Assembly: GCA_902572475.1 (NCBI GenBank)
Contig: CACGGB010000004.1
Location: 1-64,000, forward strand
DNA length: 64,000 nt
Origin: an uncultured Pelagibacteraceae bacterium
Lineage (GTDB): Bacteria; Pseudomonadota; Alphaproteobacteria; Pelagibacterales; Pelagibacteraceae
Direction: 5' to 3'
The translations under genes and the position numbers were made by a program. The notes beneath the pieces are model-generated. The model saw only the letters and a program-made list of their open reading frames with translations. It ran no database searches and was not told where the DNA came from. How positions within the stretch are numbered: position 1 is the stretch's first letter; the number at the start of each line of letters is the position of its first letter. Positions 39,073 through 49,660 of this stretch are shown here, piece by piece.

Positions 39073-40716
39073 ATGTTCGGCTTAAAAGGTGCCTATTTTT
39101 ATTTGATTGCTCTTCAAGTAACTTTTATTAAGTTTTTCAAAAAAATATATTTTTCATCAAACCGTTATAATAATTCTCTCAAATCAAAAATTCCAACACA
39201 AGTTTTCTTTAATCCTAATCCTTTTTTGCTATCTATAATTTCGCCATATAAAAAGAGCTCTTTTAAAATTAATGACATTAATCCAAATGATTTTTGGTTA
39301 GAGAATAAAAAAGATAAAATTATAAAACATCACAGTTTTTTATGGTTAAGTCTTTTAGACAGGAAAATTGATGGAAAAAATATTCAGAGAATTATTTACC
39401 TTTGGACTTTAAAATATTCAAATTTCAAAAATAAAATTTGGGAAAATTCTATTTTGAGCTCAAGAGTAATTAGCTGGATGCTTAACATAGATATCATAAT
39501 TAATAATGGAACATTCGATTTTAAAAAAAAAGTATTTCAAAATATTATTTATCAATGCAATCATTTAAGAAAAAATATTAGATATGAAAAAGATCCGGTG
39601 AAAAGGATACAAGTACTTACCGCATTGATATTATCAGGTATCGTATTTAAAGAATACAAATCTAATTACGAGGAAGGGATTAGAGAGCTAGAAAAATTTG
39701 TTAAACATTATTTTGATAGTGATGGCTTTCCGTTTACAAGAAATCCAAACGATTTAATTTTTTTTACCCAATATCTCTTACTGTGTCATGAGAATATTAA
39801 TGAGGCTCAAGAATTCGTGCCCGAATTTTTAAGTGAAATTATACAAAAGAATTTGTTATGTATAAAGTTTTTCAAAACGCCAGATGATAAACTGCCCCTT
39901 TTCAATGGTAGTTCTGAAAATAATCTTAATCATTTTGAAAAATACTTGGAAAAATTGAAACTAAGTAAGAAAGATAAAAAAAATACTGTAGGTGGAATTT
40001 TTTTTGCAAAAACAAAAAATCAAGTTCTATATTTTGACGTTGGGTCACCTCCAGAAAAAAATTTTTCAAGAAATTATCAATCTGGACCCTTGTCTTTTGA
40101 GTATTATTTAGATGGGATCAAAATAATTTCGAACTCAGGTTTTGGAAATAATATTTCAACTAAAGCAGAATTAATAAGTAGATTGACAGCTAGTCAGTCC
40201 ACGTTGACTATAAATGACACTAGTATTACTAAATTTGAAAGGAGCAAATTAATAAATAGGGTTTTTGGAAACTCCATTAAAAGTACATTTAAAGTACAAG
40301 AGCATGAAGTTATAAACGATAAAAGTCTTATTGGTTGCTCTGTTTCACATAATGGATATGAAAAAAATTTTAGTTGCACGCACAAAAGAGAGATTTATTT
40401 AGATCAAGATAGCAATTTTTTAAAAGGAATAGACCATATCTTAAAAAAAAGTGACGGGATACCTATTAGATATGTTTTTAGATTTTATCTAAATCCAGAA
40501 TTAGCAGCTGTAAAAACAATGAGTGGGAACAGCGCTTTAATACAAATATCTAAAAACAAATCCTTAATTTTTACTGTAAATAATGAGAGTATTAATATTG
40601 AAAAAAGCATATATCTTGGAGGGAAAAAAATATTAGATAGCACTTGTATAGTTATTTCTGGTAATTTAGTTAATAAAAATAAATCTTTTAATTGGGAAAT
40701 TAAGAAAAAAATTTAG
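39073..40716 (+). CDS. Heparinase II/III family protein
   Basis: Large soluble ORF between rpe and purH; SGPLSFEYYLDGIKIISNSG..LTASQSTLTIND. Confidence 0.8.
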   Translation: MFGLKGAYFYLIALQVTFIKFFKKIYFSSNRYNNSLKSKIPTQVFFNPNPFLLSIISPYKKSSFKINDINPNDFWLENKKDKIIKHHSFLWLSLLDRKIDGKNIQRIIYLWTLKYSNFKNKIWENSILSSRVISWMLNIDIIINNGTFDFKKKVFQNIIYQCNHLRKNIRYEKDPVKRIQVLTALILSGIVFKEYKSNYEEGIRELEKFVKHYFDSDGFPFTRNPNDLIFFTQYLLLCHENINEAQEFVPEFLSEIIQKNLLCIKFFKTPDDKLPLFNGSSENNLNHFEKYLEKLKLSKKDKKNTVGGIFFAKTKNQVLYFDVGSPPEKNFSRNYQSGPLSFEYYLDGIKIISNSGFGNNISTKAELISRLTASQSTLTINDTSITKFERSKLINRVFGNSIKSTFKVQEHEVINDKSLIGCSVSHNGYEKNFSCTHKREIYLDQDSNFLKGIDHILKKSDGIPIRYVFRFYLNPELAAVKTMSGNSALIQISKNKSLIFTVNNESINIEKSIYLGGKKILDSTCIVISGNLVNKNKSFNWEIKKKI

Positions 40717-40718
40717 AA

Positions 40719-42269
40719 ATGAATCATAAAATTAAAAACGCTTTAGTTTCTGTTTCAGATAAAGAAAATATTAGTTCTATATTAAGAATATTTAAAAAAT
40801 ATAATATTAAAATTATTAGTTCAGGTGGCACTTTTAAAGCGATAAAGAAATTGGGCTATGATTGCACTGAAATATCTAAATACACAGGGTTTAAAGAAAT
40901 GCTTGATGGTAAAGTAAAAACATTGCATCCAAAAATTCATGCTGGAATATTACATGATAGACAAAATAAAATTCATAAACATGAAATGGACAAGCAAAGA
41001 TTTCCTTCGTTAGATCTAATTATAGTAAATTTTTATCCCTTTCAAAAAGTAGTAAGACACTCTAAAAATTTTAAAAATATAATTGAAAATATTGATATTG
41101 GGGGTCCTACAATGGTAAGGGCAGCAGCAAAAAACTTTAAAAATGTAGCAATAATTACAAATAGAAATGATTATCAATCATTAATTAGAGAAATAGAAAA
41201 AAATAAAGGTGGAACAAGTCTAAAATTTAGAGAATTAATGTCCTCAAAAGCTTTTGGCTTAACTGCTTATTACGACTCTATGATAGCTAATTGGTTTAAC
41301 AACAAATTAAATATTAAGTTTCCGGAAAGAAAGACTTTGTTTGGAAGAAAATTAAAGGAGCTGAGATATGGAGAAAATCCACACCAAGAAAGTTCTATCT
41401 ACGTAAATGATTATAATGATCGTGAGTTAGGGTTTACACAACTAAATGGAAAAGAATTAAGCTATAATAATTACAATGATATATTTGCTTCACTGGATCT
41501 GCTAAAATCAATTAAAGGAAAGTCTTGTACAGTTGTTATAAAACATGCGAATCCATGTGGAGTTTCACAAAATAAAGATCCGCTTATCTCTTTTAATAAT
41601 GCGTATGCATGCGATCCAATAAGTGCTTTTGGAGGTGTGATTGCATGTAATTATAAGATAAATAAAAAAATTGCTTTAAGAATTACTAAAAACTTTCTTG
41701 AAGTAATCCTTGCCAAAGGCTTTGATACAGAAGCTTTGAAAATATTAAAGAGAAAAAAAAACTTAAGAATATTAGATATATCTAAATTAAAAGAAAAAAA
41801 TGTTCCTAGAATTAAAACTTTCGACGGGTCGTTTATAATTCAAAATAAAGATAAAATTATTTTAGATAAAAAAAAATTAAAATGTGTGACTAAGCTTAAA
41901 CCGAGTAAAAAAGATTTAGATGAGATAAAATTTGCTTTTAATGTTTGCAAATACGTAAAATCAAACGCAATTGTACTTAGTAATAATTTTTCTACAATCG
42001 GTATTGGTGGTGGGCAACCAAGTAGACTTGATAGCTGTAAAATAGCAATACAAAAAGCAAAACAATTTCAATCAAAAAAGGTAAAGAGCTGTGTGGCAGC
42101 GTCAGATGCTTTTTTTCCATTTCCTGATGGGATTAAAATTTTGATAAAAGCAGGTGTGAAGATTATTGTTCAACCTGGAGGTTCTATCAAAGACAAAGAA
42201 ATAATTAATGCAGCAAACAAAGCAAAAATTAAAATGCTTTTCACAGGTATTAGGCACTTTAACCATTAA
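40719..42269 (+). CDS. purH: Bifunctional AICAR transformylase/IMP cyclohydrolase
   Basis: ALVSVSDKENI, TEISKYTGFKEMLDGKVKTLHPKIHAGIL, KHANPCGV, SDAFFPFPDGI, QPGGSIKD. Confidence 0.98.
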   Translation: MNHKIKNALVSVSDKENISSILRIFKKYNIKIISSGGTFKAIKKLGYDCTEISKYTGFKEMLDGKVKTLHPKIHAGILHDRQNKIHKHEMDKQRFPSLDLIIVNFYPFQKVVRHSKNFKNIIENIDIGGPTMVRAAAKNFKNVAIITNRNDYQSLIREIEKNKGGTSLKFRELMSSKAFGLTAYYDSMIANWFNNKLNIKFPERKTLFGRKLKELRYGENPHQESSIYVNDYNDRELGFTQLNGKELSYNNYNDIFASLDLLKSIKGKSCTVVIKHANPCGVSQNKDPLISFNNAYACDPISAFGGVIACNYKINKKIALRITKNFLEVILAKGFDTEALKILKRKKNLRILDISKLKEKNVPRIKTFDGSFIIQNKDKIILDKKKLKCVTKLKPSKKDLDEIKFAFNVCKYVKSNAIVLSNNFSTIGIGGGQPSRLDSCKIAIQKAKQFQSKKVKSCVAASDAFFPFPDGIKILIKAGVKIIVQPGGSIKDKEIINAANKAKIKMLFTGIRHFNH

Positions 42270-42605
42270 TTAAATCTTATCTATCTTTGCGGCCAAGATA
42301 AAATCACTTTCAGCCAATCCTTTTATAGCATGTGTAAATATTTTTACTTTGCAATACCCCCATCCAAACGATACGTCGGGATGATGATTTTCTTTTTCAG
42401 CTACATCTCCAACTTTGTTAACAAATTTTTGACTTTCCTGGAAATTTTTAAATGAAAATTCCTTAATCAAATAATAATTTTCATCTTTATCGCTTTTTAC
42501 ATCCCAGCCATCAACTTTTTTCAAATATTTGTGGATCTCGCTTTTATCAAAAGGAGGAATATTTCCCTCACAGGGAATACATTTTTTATCTGCTAAATCA
42601 CTCAT
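42270..42605 (-). CDS. 4a-hydroxytetrahydrobiopterin dehydratase
   Basis: KENHHPDVSFGWGYCKVKIFTHAIKGL. Confidence 0.93.
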   Translation of the reverse strand: MSDLADKKCIPCEGNIPPFDKSEIHKYLKKVDGWDVKSDKDENYYLIKEFSFKNFQESQKFVNKVGDVAEKENHHPDVSFGWGYCKVKIFTHAIKGLAESDFILAAKIDKI

Positions 42606-42610
42606 TTAAA

Positions 42611-42685
42611 TGGAGCGGGCAAAGGGACTTGAACCCTCGACCTTCTCGTTGGCAACGAGACGCTCTACCACTGAGCTATGCCCGC
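42611..42685 (-). tRNA. tRNA-Gly (anticodon GCC), CCA encoded
   Basis: Minus strand GCGGGCATAGCTCAGTGGTAGAGCGTCTCGTTGCCAACGAGAAGGTCGAGGGTTCAAGTCCCTTTGCCCGCTCCA; full cloverleaf. Confidence 0.98.
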
Positions 42686-42776
42686 ACTTCTTATAAGTAT
42701 ATTTAAGGTCTTAAGAGCGGTCAACCTTAATAAAATGTCGCTATCAGTAAGATAAAATTTTTACTATAATAAAATT

Positions 42777-43394
42777 ATGAAATCATTTCCTAAAATTATT
42801 CCAGTCTTTCCTTTGAGTGGTGTGATCTATTTTCCAAAAACAAATCTTCCTTTAAATATATTTGAACGCAGATACTTGGATTTAGTCAATGATACATTTA
42901 ACAAAGATAAGCTAATGGGAATGGTTCAGTCACAAAAAAGTGGAAATGCGGTTTATAAAGTAGGCTGTTTAGGTAAAATAAGTGATTTTCAAAAAAGCGA
43001 GGATGGCAGAATTTTAATTAACTTAACTGGAATAACTAGATTCAAAATAATAGAGGAAGTTAAAAATGAAAAATTGTATAGAGAATTTAAAGTTGATTAT
43101 AAAAATTTTGAAACTGATTTAAAAAATTTAAATGAAGAACAAAGCACTGAAGCTTTGATGAAAAAAACTAAAGTGTTTTTTAAAAATAATGGATTATTAT
43201 TAAATTGGAAAGAATTTGAAAAACTCGATGAAGCTCAAAAAATTAATACCTTGTCAATGATTTCACCTATAACTAACGAAGAAAAACAAAAATTATTAGA
43301 AGCTTTAACAATTAAAGATAAAATTGAAACTTTAGAGAATATAATCAGTTTTTATTTACACGAAGTAAATTTCAATAATAAAACTTTACAGTAA
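42777..43394 (+). CDS. LON N-terminal substrate-binding domain protein
   Basis: IPVFPLSGVIYFPKTNLPLNIFERRYLDLVND, RILINLTGITRFKI. Confidence 0.9.
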   Translation: MKSFPKIIPVFPLSGVIYFPKTNLPLNIFERRYLDLVNDTFNKDKLMGMVQSQKSGNAVYKVGCLGKISDFQKSEDGRILINLTGITRFKIIEEVKNEKLYREFKVDYKNFETDLKNLNEEQSTEALMKKTKVFFKNNGLLLNWKEFEKLDEAQKINTLSMISPITNEEKQKLLEALTIKDKIETLENIISFYLHEVNFNNKTLQ

Positions 43395-43398
43395 CCTA

Positions 43399-44673
43399 TC
43401 AGTTAGCTGATTTATTCATAGAGTCAAAGAAATCTGAATTATTCTTAGTATTTTTCAACTTAGAAATTAGAAACTCTATACCGTCCATGGTTCCCATTGG
43501 GCTTATGATTCTTCTTAGAACATTCATTTTAGAGAGTTCATCTTTAGCAAATAACAATTCCTCTCTTCTTGTACCAGATCTAGTTATATCAAGTGCAGGA
43601 TAAATTCTTTTATCTGCAACTTTCCTATCTAATATCAATTCAGAATTACCAGTCCCTTTAAATTCTTCAAAAATTACCTCATCCATTCTACTTCCTGTAT
43701 CAATTAGTGCTGTTGAAATAATTGTCAAAGAACCACCTTCCTCTACATTTCTAGCTGCTCCAAAAAACCTTTTAGGTCTCTGTAATGCGTTTGCGTCAAC
43801 ACCCCCTGTTAATACCTTTCCTGAACTTGGTATCACCGCATTATATGCCCTTCCTAATCTAGTTATAGAGTCTAATAAAATAACCACGTCTTTCTTATGC
43901 TCTACTAATCTTTTTGCTTTTTCTATAACCATTTCAGCAACTGCTACGTGTCTAGATGCCGGTTCGTCGAAAGTTGAAGCTACCACCTCTCCTTTTACTG
44001 ACCTCTGCATGTCTGTCACCTCTTCTGGTCTCTCATCTATAAGTAGAACCATCAAATAACACTCCGGATGGTTGGCTGTGATAGATTGAGCAATATTTTG
44101 TAAAATTATTGTTTTACCTGCTCTTGGAGGTGAAACTATTAAAGATCTTTGCCCTTTGCCGATTGGACTTACAAGATCAATAAGTCTTGCTGTATTATCT
44201 GGTTTCTTTTCTACTTTTGTTAACTCTACTTCTAACTTAATTCTCTCATTTGGATATAGGGGAGTTAAATTATCAAATGCGATTTTATTTTTTCCTTTAT
44301 CTGGATCATCAAAGTTTATTTTATTTACTTTTAATAATGCAAAGTATCTTTCTGCATCCTTAGGTCCTCTTATTTCACCCTCAACTGAGTCACCTGTTCT
44401 TAAACCAAATCTTCTTATTTGACTTGGGCTTACGTATATATCGTCAGGGCCAGGTAAATAGTTTGATTCAATGGCTCTTAAAAAGCCAAAGCCATCTTGA
44501 AGTACCTCTAAAACTCCTGTAGCAGTAATTTGCTCGTTTTTCTCAGCTAATTTTTTTAGGATAGCAAATAATATCTCTTGTTTCCTTAATGTGCTGGGGT
44601 TTTCAATTCCAAGCTTTTCGGCCTCACTAATAAGCTCTGCAGGGTTTTTTTGCTTTAATTCTTGTAAGTTCAT
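43399..44673 (-). CDS. rho: Transcription termination factor Rho
   Basis: [59 protein letters not shown]. Confidence 0.98.
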   Translation of the reverse strand: MNLQELKQKNPAELISEAEKLGIENPSTLRKQEILFAILKKLAEKNEQITATGVLEVLQDGFGFLRAIESNYLPGPDDIYVSPSQIRRFGLRTGDSVEGEIRGPKDAERYFALLKVNKINFDDPDKGKNKIAFDNLTPLYPNERIKLEVELTKVEKKPDNTARLIDLVSPIGKGQRSLIVSPPRAGKTIILQNIAQSITANHPECYLMVLLIDERPEEVTDMQRSVKGEVVASTFDEPASRHVAVAEMVIEKAKRLVEHKKDVVILLDSITRLGRAYNAVIPSSGKVLTGGVDANALQRPKRFFGAARNVEEGGSLTIISTALIDTGSRMDEVIFEEFKGTGNSELILDRKVADKRIYPALDITRSGTRREELLFAKDELSKMNVLRRIISPMGTMDGIEFLISKLKNTKNNSDFFDSMNKSAN

Positions 44674-44740
44674 GTGATTGTTTTTTTTTAAAGGAAAGTA
44701 TTAAAAATATAGGACTTTTTCTAAAAAATTCAACCCCTAA

Positions 44741-45172
44741 TTATATTGGTTTAAATATTACAACAAATATCACAACAATTAGTATTATTGTGGGTATTTC
44801 GTTGTAAATTCTAAAAAATTTAGATGTTTTCTGATTATTATCGATAGCAAAATCATTCAGGTATTTTCCTAAAGTGAAATGGTAGTAAGTCAAAATAATT
44901 ATTAATATTGTCTTAATTTGCATCCAAAGCTCGGAGAAAACAGAAAAACCAAGACTGTGTAAAAGCAAAACGCCAAATAACCAGGAAAGTAACATTGCTG
45001 GCATCATTATGTAGTTATAAAGCTTTCTCTCCATTATTTTAAAAACTTCTTTTTGAGACCCATGATCTGCTTCAGAATGATAAACAAAGATTCTTGGTAA
45101 ATATAAAAGTCCAGCCATCCAAGAAATAACTGCAATTAAATGTAAAGATTTGAAAAGCAAATATAAATTCAT
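44741..45172 (-). CDS. hemJ: HemJ-type protoporphyrinogen oxidase (CopD-like)
   Basis: LYLLFKSLHLIAVISWMAGLLYLPRIFVYH; adjacent to hemH. Confidence 0.9.
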   Translation of the reverse strand: MNLYLLFKSLHLIAVISWMAGLLYLPRIFVYHSEADHGSQKEVFKIMERKLYNYIMMPAMLLSWLFGVLLLHSLGFSVFSELWMQIKTILIIILTYYHFTLGKYLNDFAIDNNQKTSKFFRIYNEIPTIILIVVIFVVIFKPI

Positions 45173-45173
45173 T

Positions 45174-46166
45174 CTATAAATATTTACTTACCAATTTTTC
45201 AAATAATTTTATATGATCTAGATTGTCATTCAGACAAGGTATCAAATCAAAATTTGTCCCTCCATTCTCAAGAAAGCTTTCGCGACCTTGAATATTTATT
45301 TCTTCAAGTGTTTCGACGCAATCGGAGGCAAAACCTGGGCAAATAACTAATAAATTTTTTATTCCCTTTTTAGGTAAACTTTCCAAAGTTTTATCCGTAT
45401 AAGGAGTTAGCCATTCTTGTGGACCAAATCTTGACTGAAAAGTTGTTTGAATTTCAATTTTATTAAACTTCTCTTTCATTAACCTGGTGGTCTTATGACA
45501 ATAACAGTGATATGGGTCACCTTTATTAAAATATGATTTAGGTATACCGTGATATGAAGATATTATCAGATCTGGTTTCCAATTAATTTCTTCGATCTTT
45601 TTTTCTATACTATTAATCAGCGCTTCTACATATAGAGGTTCACTTTCATAATGAGGTATAATTTGTAAACTCGGTTGCCACCTCATCTTCATTAAAGATC
45701 TGTAAACCTCATCACAAACTGTTGCTGTAGTTGCAGCAGCATATTGAGGGTAAAGAGGTAGAATTATAATATTTTCGCAACCTTTGTCTTTTAAAACTTT
45801 TAACTTATACTTAATACTTGGATTTCCATATCTCATTGCAAAATCAACAATGACTTTATCGTTTCCTATTTTTTTATTAAGACCATCACATTGTTTTTTG
45901 GTAAAGAAAAGCAAGGGAGACTCGTTCGTTTCTTTCCTCCAAATTTGTTTATATGCATGAGCTGTCTTGGACGGTCTGAACGTTAGAATAAATAAATTTA
46001 GTATCAGTTGCCAAATTATTGGATTAATTTCTATTACTCTTCTATCAGATAAGAATTCTCTTAAATATTTTCTTATGTCCCACCAGCTTGTAGAGTCCGG
46101 GGTGCCAAGATTTATAATTAAAACTCCAGTTTTTCCAAATTTTACTTTTGGGTGATCTTTATCCAT
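45174..46166 (-). CDS. hemH: Ferrochelatase
   Basis: GVLIINLGTPDS, LPLYPQYAAATT, SYHGIPKSYFNKGDPYHCYC. Confidence 0.97.
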   Translation of the reverse strand: MDKDHPKVKFGKTGVLIINLGTPDSTSWWDIRKYLREFLSDRRVIEINPIIWQLILNLFILTFRPSKTAHAYKQIWRKETNESPLLFFTKKQCDGLNKKIGNDKVIVDFAMRYGNPSIKYKLKVLKDKGCENIIILPLYPQYAAATTATVCDEVYRSLMKMRWQPSLQIIPHYESEPLYVEALINSIEKKIEEINWKPDLIISSYHGIPKSYFNKGDPYHCYCHKTTRLMKEKFNKIEIQTTFQSRFGPQEWLTPYTDKTLESLPKKGIKNLLVICPGFASDCVETLEEINIQGRESFLENGGTNFDLIPCLNDNLDHIKLFEKLVSKYL

Positions 46167-47169
46167 TAAAATTCCTATAAAATTTTACTAATTTTTCTAC
46201 TTTAACAGGATCTGTTTGCGGAAGTAACCCGTGACCTAAATTAAATATATAAGGAATACCTCTAAATGTTTGAATATATTTTGACGCTGCCTTAAACATT
46301 TCTTTGTCATCTTTCAAAAGCACATTTGGATCCATGCCACCTTGAATAACGGTACCACTTAGCTTTTCTTTTGCCCATACAAGATCAATATCTGCATCGA
46401 TGTTTATACAATCTGGTTTTACAATTTTATTAAATTCTTCGTATTTTTTTTTAATTCCTTTAGGGAAACAAATATTTGGAATTTTTTCCTTTTTGCAAAA
46501 TTCTATAATCTTTAGGTTAGGAGTATAACAATAATCTCTAATAAAATTTGTCGGTATTAAACCGGCCCAAGAATCAAATATTTGCACAACATCTGCTCCT
46601 GCGTTTATTTGGTTTTTTATATGTATACATGAATAATTAATAACTGTCTCTAAAACCCGCTCGATTAGTAGTTTGTTTTGATTTAGCTTTGCTACATTTA
46701 ATTCGTATTTATTTTTTCTTAATCCAAGCATGTAAACTAACAAAGTCCATGGAGCCCCGATAAAACTTATCAATGATTTGCTCTTATTAAGTTTCTTTTT
46801 AGTGATTTCAATAGCTTTGTAAACTGGGTTTAATTTTTCAGTAAATTTTTTTTCATTATTTTCTAATAATAATTTTAGATCTAAGTTACTTAGTTCAGGA
46901 CCGTGATCTTTATTAAAAGAAACGTTTTGCCCCAAAGCAAAAGGGATCATTAATATATCAGAAAAGATTATAGCAGAGTCAAGATCAAATCTTTTTATAG
47001 GTTGTAAAGTAATTTCAGAGCTTAATTCGCTATTTAAACATAATTTAATGAAATCTTTGTTTGTAGATCTGATCGCTCTGAATTCGGGAAGGTATCTACC
47101 AGCTTGTCTCATAAACCAAATTGATTTGCAAGAAACTTTGTTTAATAAAATATTTTTAATATTACTCAT
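46159..47169 (-). CDS. hemE: Uroporphyrinogen decarboxylase
   Basis: WFMRQAGRYLPEFRAIR, FSDILMIPFALGQ, GAPWTLLVYML, FNLGHGLLPQTDP. Confidence 0.98.
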   Translation of the reverse strand: MSNIKNILLNKVSCKSIWFMRQAGRYLPEFRAIRSTNKDFIKLCLNSELSSEITLQPIKRFDLDSAIIFSDILMIPFALGQNVSFNKDHGPELSNLDLKLLLENNEKKFTEKLNPVYKAIEITKKKLNKSKSLISFIGAPWTLLVYMLGLRKNKYELNVAKLNQNKLLIERVLETVINYSCIHIKNQINAGADVVQIFDSWAGLIPTNFIRDYCYTPNLKIIEFCKKEKIPNICFPKGIKKKYEEFNKIVKPDCINIDADIDLVWAKEKLSGTVIQGGMDPNVLLKDDKEMFKAASKYIQTFRGIPYIFNLGHGLLPQTDPVKVEKLVKFYRNFNG

Positions 47170-47442
47170 ATAAAATAAATTTTTTTTTATAACGTAGTTT
47201 TAGTAGTAGGTGCTGTTTAATTCTCATATAACTTTTTATACATATTTTATACATACAAAAATTAATAAGTTTTTTTAAAAAGCCTTTATTTCAAGTCTTT
47301 ATTATTCTTATAAACACTAGTAAAACAAGATTATTAACATCTAATAAAATGTTTAAATATTGTGAATTAATGTTAATTTTTTGTCTCACTTGTTAGAAAG
47401 AGGTTTAAAAAAATTATTTACTAATATCTTATTAACAAATAT
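47170..47442. other. oriC: Putative chromosomal replication origin (oriC)
   Basis: AT-rich spacer between divergent hemE and PPSR gene; DnaA-box-like 9-mers TTATACATA (47236, 47247), TTATAAACA (47308), TTATTAACA (47331, 47429); same neighbours as the Caulobacter origin. Confidence 0.75.
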
Positions 47443-48261
47443 ATGAACGAAAAATACAATGTATATCTTGTGTCTGATTCTACTGGTGAGACATTAGATA
47501 GAATCTTTTTATCTTTAAAGTCTCAGTTTGCAGGATTTGAATACGATAAGAAAGAGTATGCATTTGTGAGAACAGAACAGCAAATAGACAAAATAATTAA
47601 AGAGTGCAATACATCTAATAATTCCTTAATTTTATATACAATAGTTGAAACTAAACTAGCTAAATACATTTCCAATCAAAGTGAAAAAAACAATGTGCCT
47701 TGCTTTGGTATTCTTGGCAATTTAATTTTGAGTTTTTCCAAATTATTAAACCAAAAAGCAATTCATAAACCAAGCGCACAACACGTACTAGACGAGGATT
47801 ACTATAAGAGAATAGAGGCTATACAATTCACAATGGCTCATGATGATGGAAAAAAAGTTGATGACATTAAAAATGCCGATGTAATTTTATTGGGGGTAAG
47901 CAGGACTAGTAAAACTCCAACTTCAATTTATCTAGCAAATAGAGGATATAAAACAATAAATATTCCTTTGGTACTCGACCAACAAATCCCTAAAGATTTA
48001 ATTACCAATAAGAAAATTTGTATTATAGGACTAGTTGCTGATCCGGAAAGGTTGGCCGATATAAGAAGAAATAGAGTAGCAATTATGAAAGATCATAAAC
48101 TGAAGGAATATACTGATCTCAGCTTTATTAAAAAAGAATTAGAAGACTCTAAAAATTTATTCAAAAAAAATAATTGGCCTATAATTGATGTGACTAGAAA
48201 ATCAGTTGAAGAAACAGCGGCTTCTATTTTAAAAATAATTGAAATTAAAAAAAATAAATGA
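47443..48261 (+). CDS. Pyruvate,phosphate dikinase regulatory protein-like kinase/phosphotransferase (PPSR, DUF299)
   Basis: VYLVSDSTGETLDRI, LLGVSRTSKTPTSIYLANRGYKTINIPLV. Confidence 0.95.
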   Translation: MNEKYNVYLVSDSTGETLDRIFLSLKSQFAGFEYDKKEYAFVRTEQQIDKIIKECNTSNNSLILYTIVETKLAKYISNQSEKNNVPCFGILGNLILSFSKLLNQKAIHKPSAQHVLDEDYYKRIEAIQFTMAHDDGKKVDDIKNADVILLGVSRTSKTPTSIYLANRGYKTINIPLVLDQQIPKDLITNKKICIIGLVADPERLADIRRNRVAIMKDHKLKEYTDLSFIKKELEDSKNLFKKNNWPIIDVTRKSVEETAASILKIIEIKKNK

Positions 48262-48839
48262 AAATAATTTTAGCTTCAAAAAGCGGAGTAAGAAAGAAGA
48301 TATTAAATGATCATAAAATAGACTGTGAAGTAATAGTCTCAAATGTTGATGAAGATGAAGTAAAATTATCTCTTTTAGCGGAAGGTGCTGATCCCAAATT
48401 AATTTCTAAAAACCTAGCAGAAATAAAATCTATCAAAGTAAGCAGTAAAAACCCAGATAGATTTGTTTTAGGCGCTGACAGCGTCATTTCATTAGATAAT
48501 GAATTAATTAACAAGCCAAAATCAAGAGCGGAAGCTTTAAATATATTAAAAAAACTTAATAATTGTAAACATTATCTGATAAGTTCAGTCTGTATTTCTA
48601 AAAATGGTGCAATGATTTGGAATCATACTGACATTTCGGAGCTAAAAATGAAAAATTTATCTGAGAAAGACTTAATTGATTACTTGGATAAAATTAAGAC
48701 CGAAACCTTGCTTGCTTATGGAGTCTATCAAGTTGAAGCAGAAGGTTTAAGTCTGTTTGAATATATAAAGGGAGATCGCAACTCAATTATGGGTTTACCT
48801 ATAAATGAAATTATAAATTATATTAAAGATATTAAGTAA
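48258..48839 (+). CDS. maf: Maf-like nucleotide pyrophosphatase
   Basis: ILASKSGVRKKIL, VLGADSVISLD, GVYQVEAEGLSLFEYIKGDRNSIMGLPI. Confidence 0.94.
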   Translation: MKIILASKSGVRKKILNDHKIDCEVIVSNVDEDEVKLSLLAEGADPKLISKNLAEIKSIKVSSKNPDRFVLGADSVISLDNELINKPKSRAEALNILKKLNNCKHYLISSVCISKNGAMIWNHTDISELKMKNLSEKDLIDYLDKIKTETLLAYGVYQVEAEGLSLFEYIKGDRNSIMGLPINEIINYIKDIK

Positions 48840-49660
48840 TGAAAAAATCTTTTGGCATAATTGGCAAGCCTATTAAACATTCTTTATCACCGATACTTCA
48901 TAATTATTGGTTTAAAAAATATAATATTGACGCTAATTACTCGATCTTTGATGTAGAAGAAAAAGATCTGCCTAATTTAATTAAAAAAATTAAAGATAAA
49001 AGTATAAGAGGCATCAATATTACTTTACCGTATAAGCAAAAAATCATTCCATATTTAGACAAAATGGTTAATGACGCCGAAGCCACTAGTTCAGTAAATA
49101 CTGTTTACTTGGATAATAATGAAACAGTCATTGGAGAAAACACAGACGTCTTCGGACTTCAAGCTGCATATTTGAAAGAGGTTGATAACGCATTATCCAG
49201 GAAAGCATTAATAATTGGTGCAGGAGGTGTATCTCCATCTGTTGTATTATCTTTACAGAAATCTGGAGTTAAAAATATTTCTATTATTAATAGAACTTTA
49301 GAAAAATGTATATTTTTAAAAAAAAAATTTAATTTCTTGAACATATTAGATTGGAAAAACATTAAACAAGAAATAAAAAATTACGATATTATTGTAAATG
49401 CGACTAGTTTAGGATTAAAAGACGGACAAGATTTTGATTTTAATTTTGAGTCAATTAAAGAAAAATTAATTTATATTGATACTATCTATAATCCACTAGA
49501 GACAAAAACCATAAAATACCTAAAAGAAAAAGATATTAAGGTTTTTAATGGTCTTGATATGTTTATTTATCAGGGTCAAAAATCATTTTATTTATGGAAC
49601 AAAATAAACCCTGAAATTGATCAAAATTTGATAGAACTATTGTTATCAAAACTAAAATGA
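48839..49660 (+). CDS. aroE: Shikimate dehydrogenase
   Basis: GIIGKPIKHSLSPILHN, GINITLPYKQKI, ALIIGAGGVSPSVVL, NATSLGLKDG. Confidence 0.97.
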   Translation: MKKSFGIIGKPIKHSLSPILHNYWFKKYNIDANYSIFDVEEKDLPNLIKKIKDKSIRGINITLPYKQKIIPYLDKMVNDAEATSSVNTVYLDNNETVIGENTDVFGLQAAYLKEVDNALSRKALIIGAGGVSPSVVLSLQKSGVKNISIINRTLEKCIFLKKKFNFLNILDWKNIKQEIKNYDIIVNATSLGLKDGQDFDFNFESIKEKLIYIDTIYNPLETKTIKYLKEKDIKVFNGLDMFIYQGQKSFYLWNKINPEIDQNLIELLLSKLK

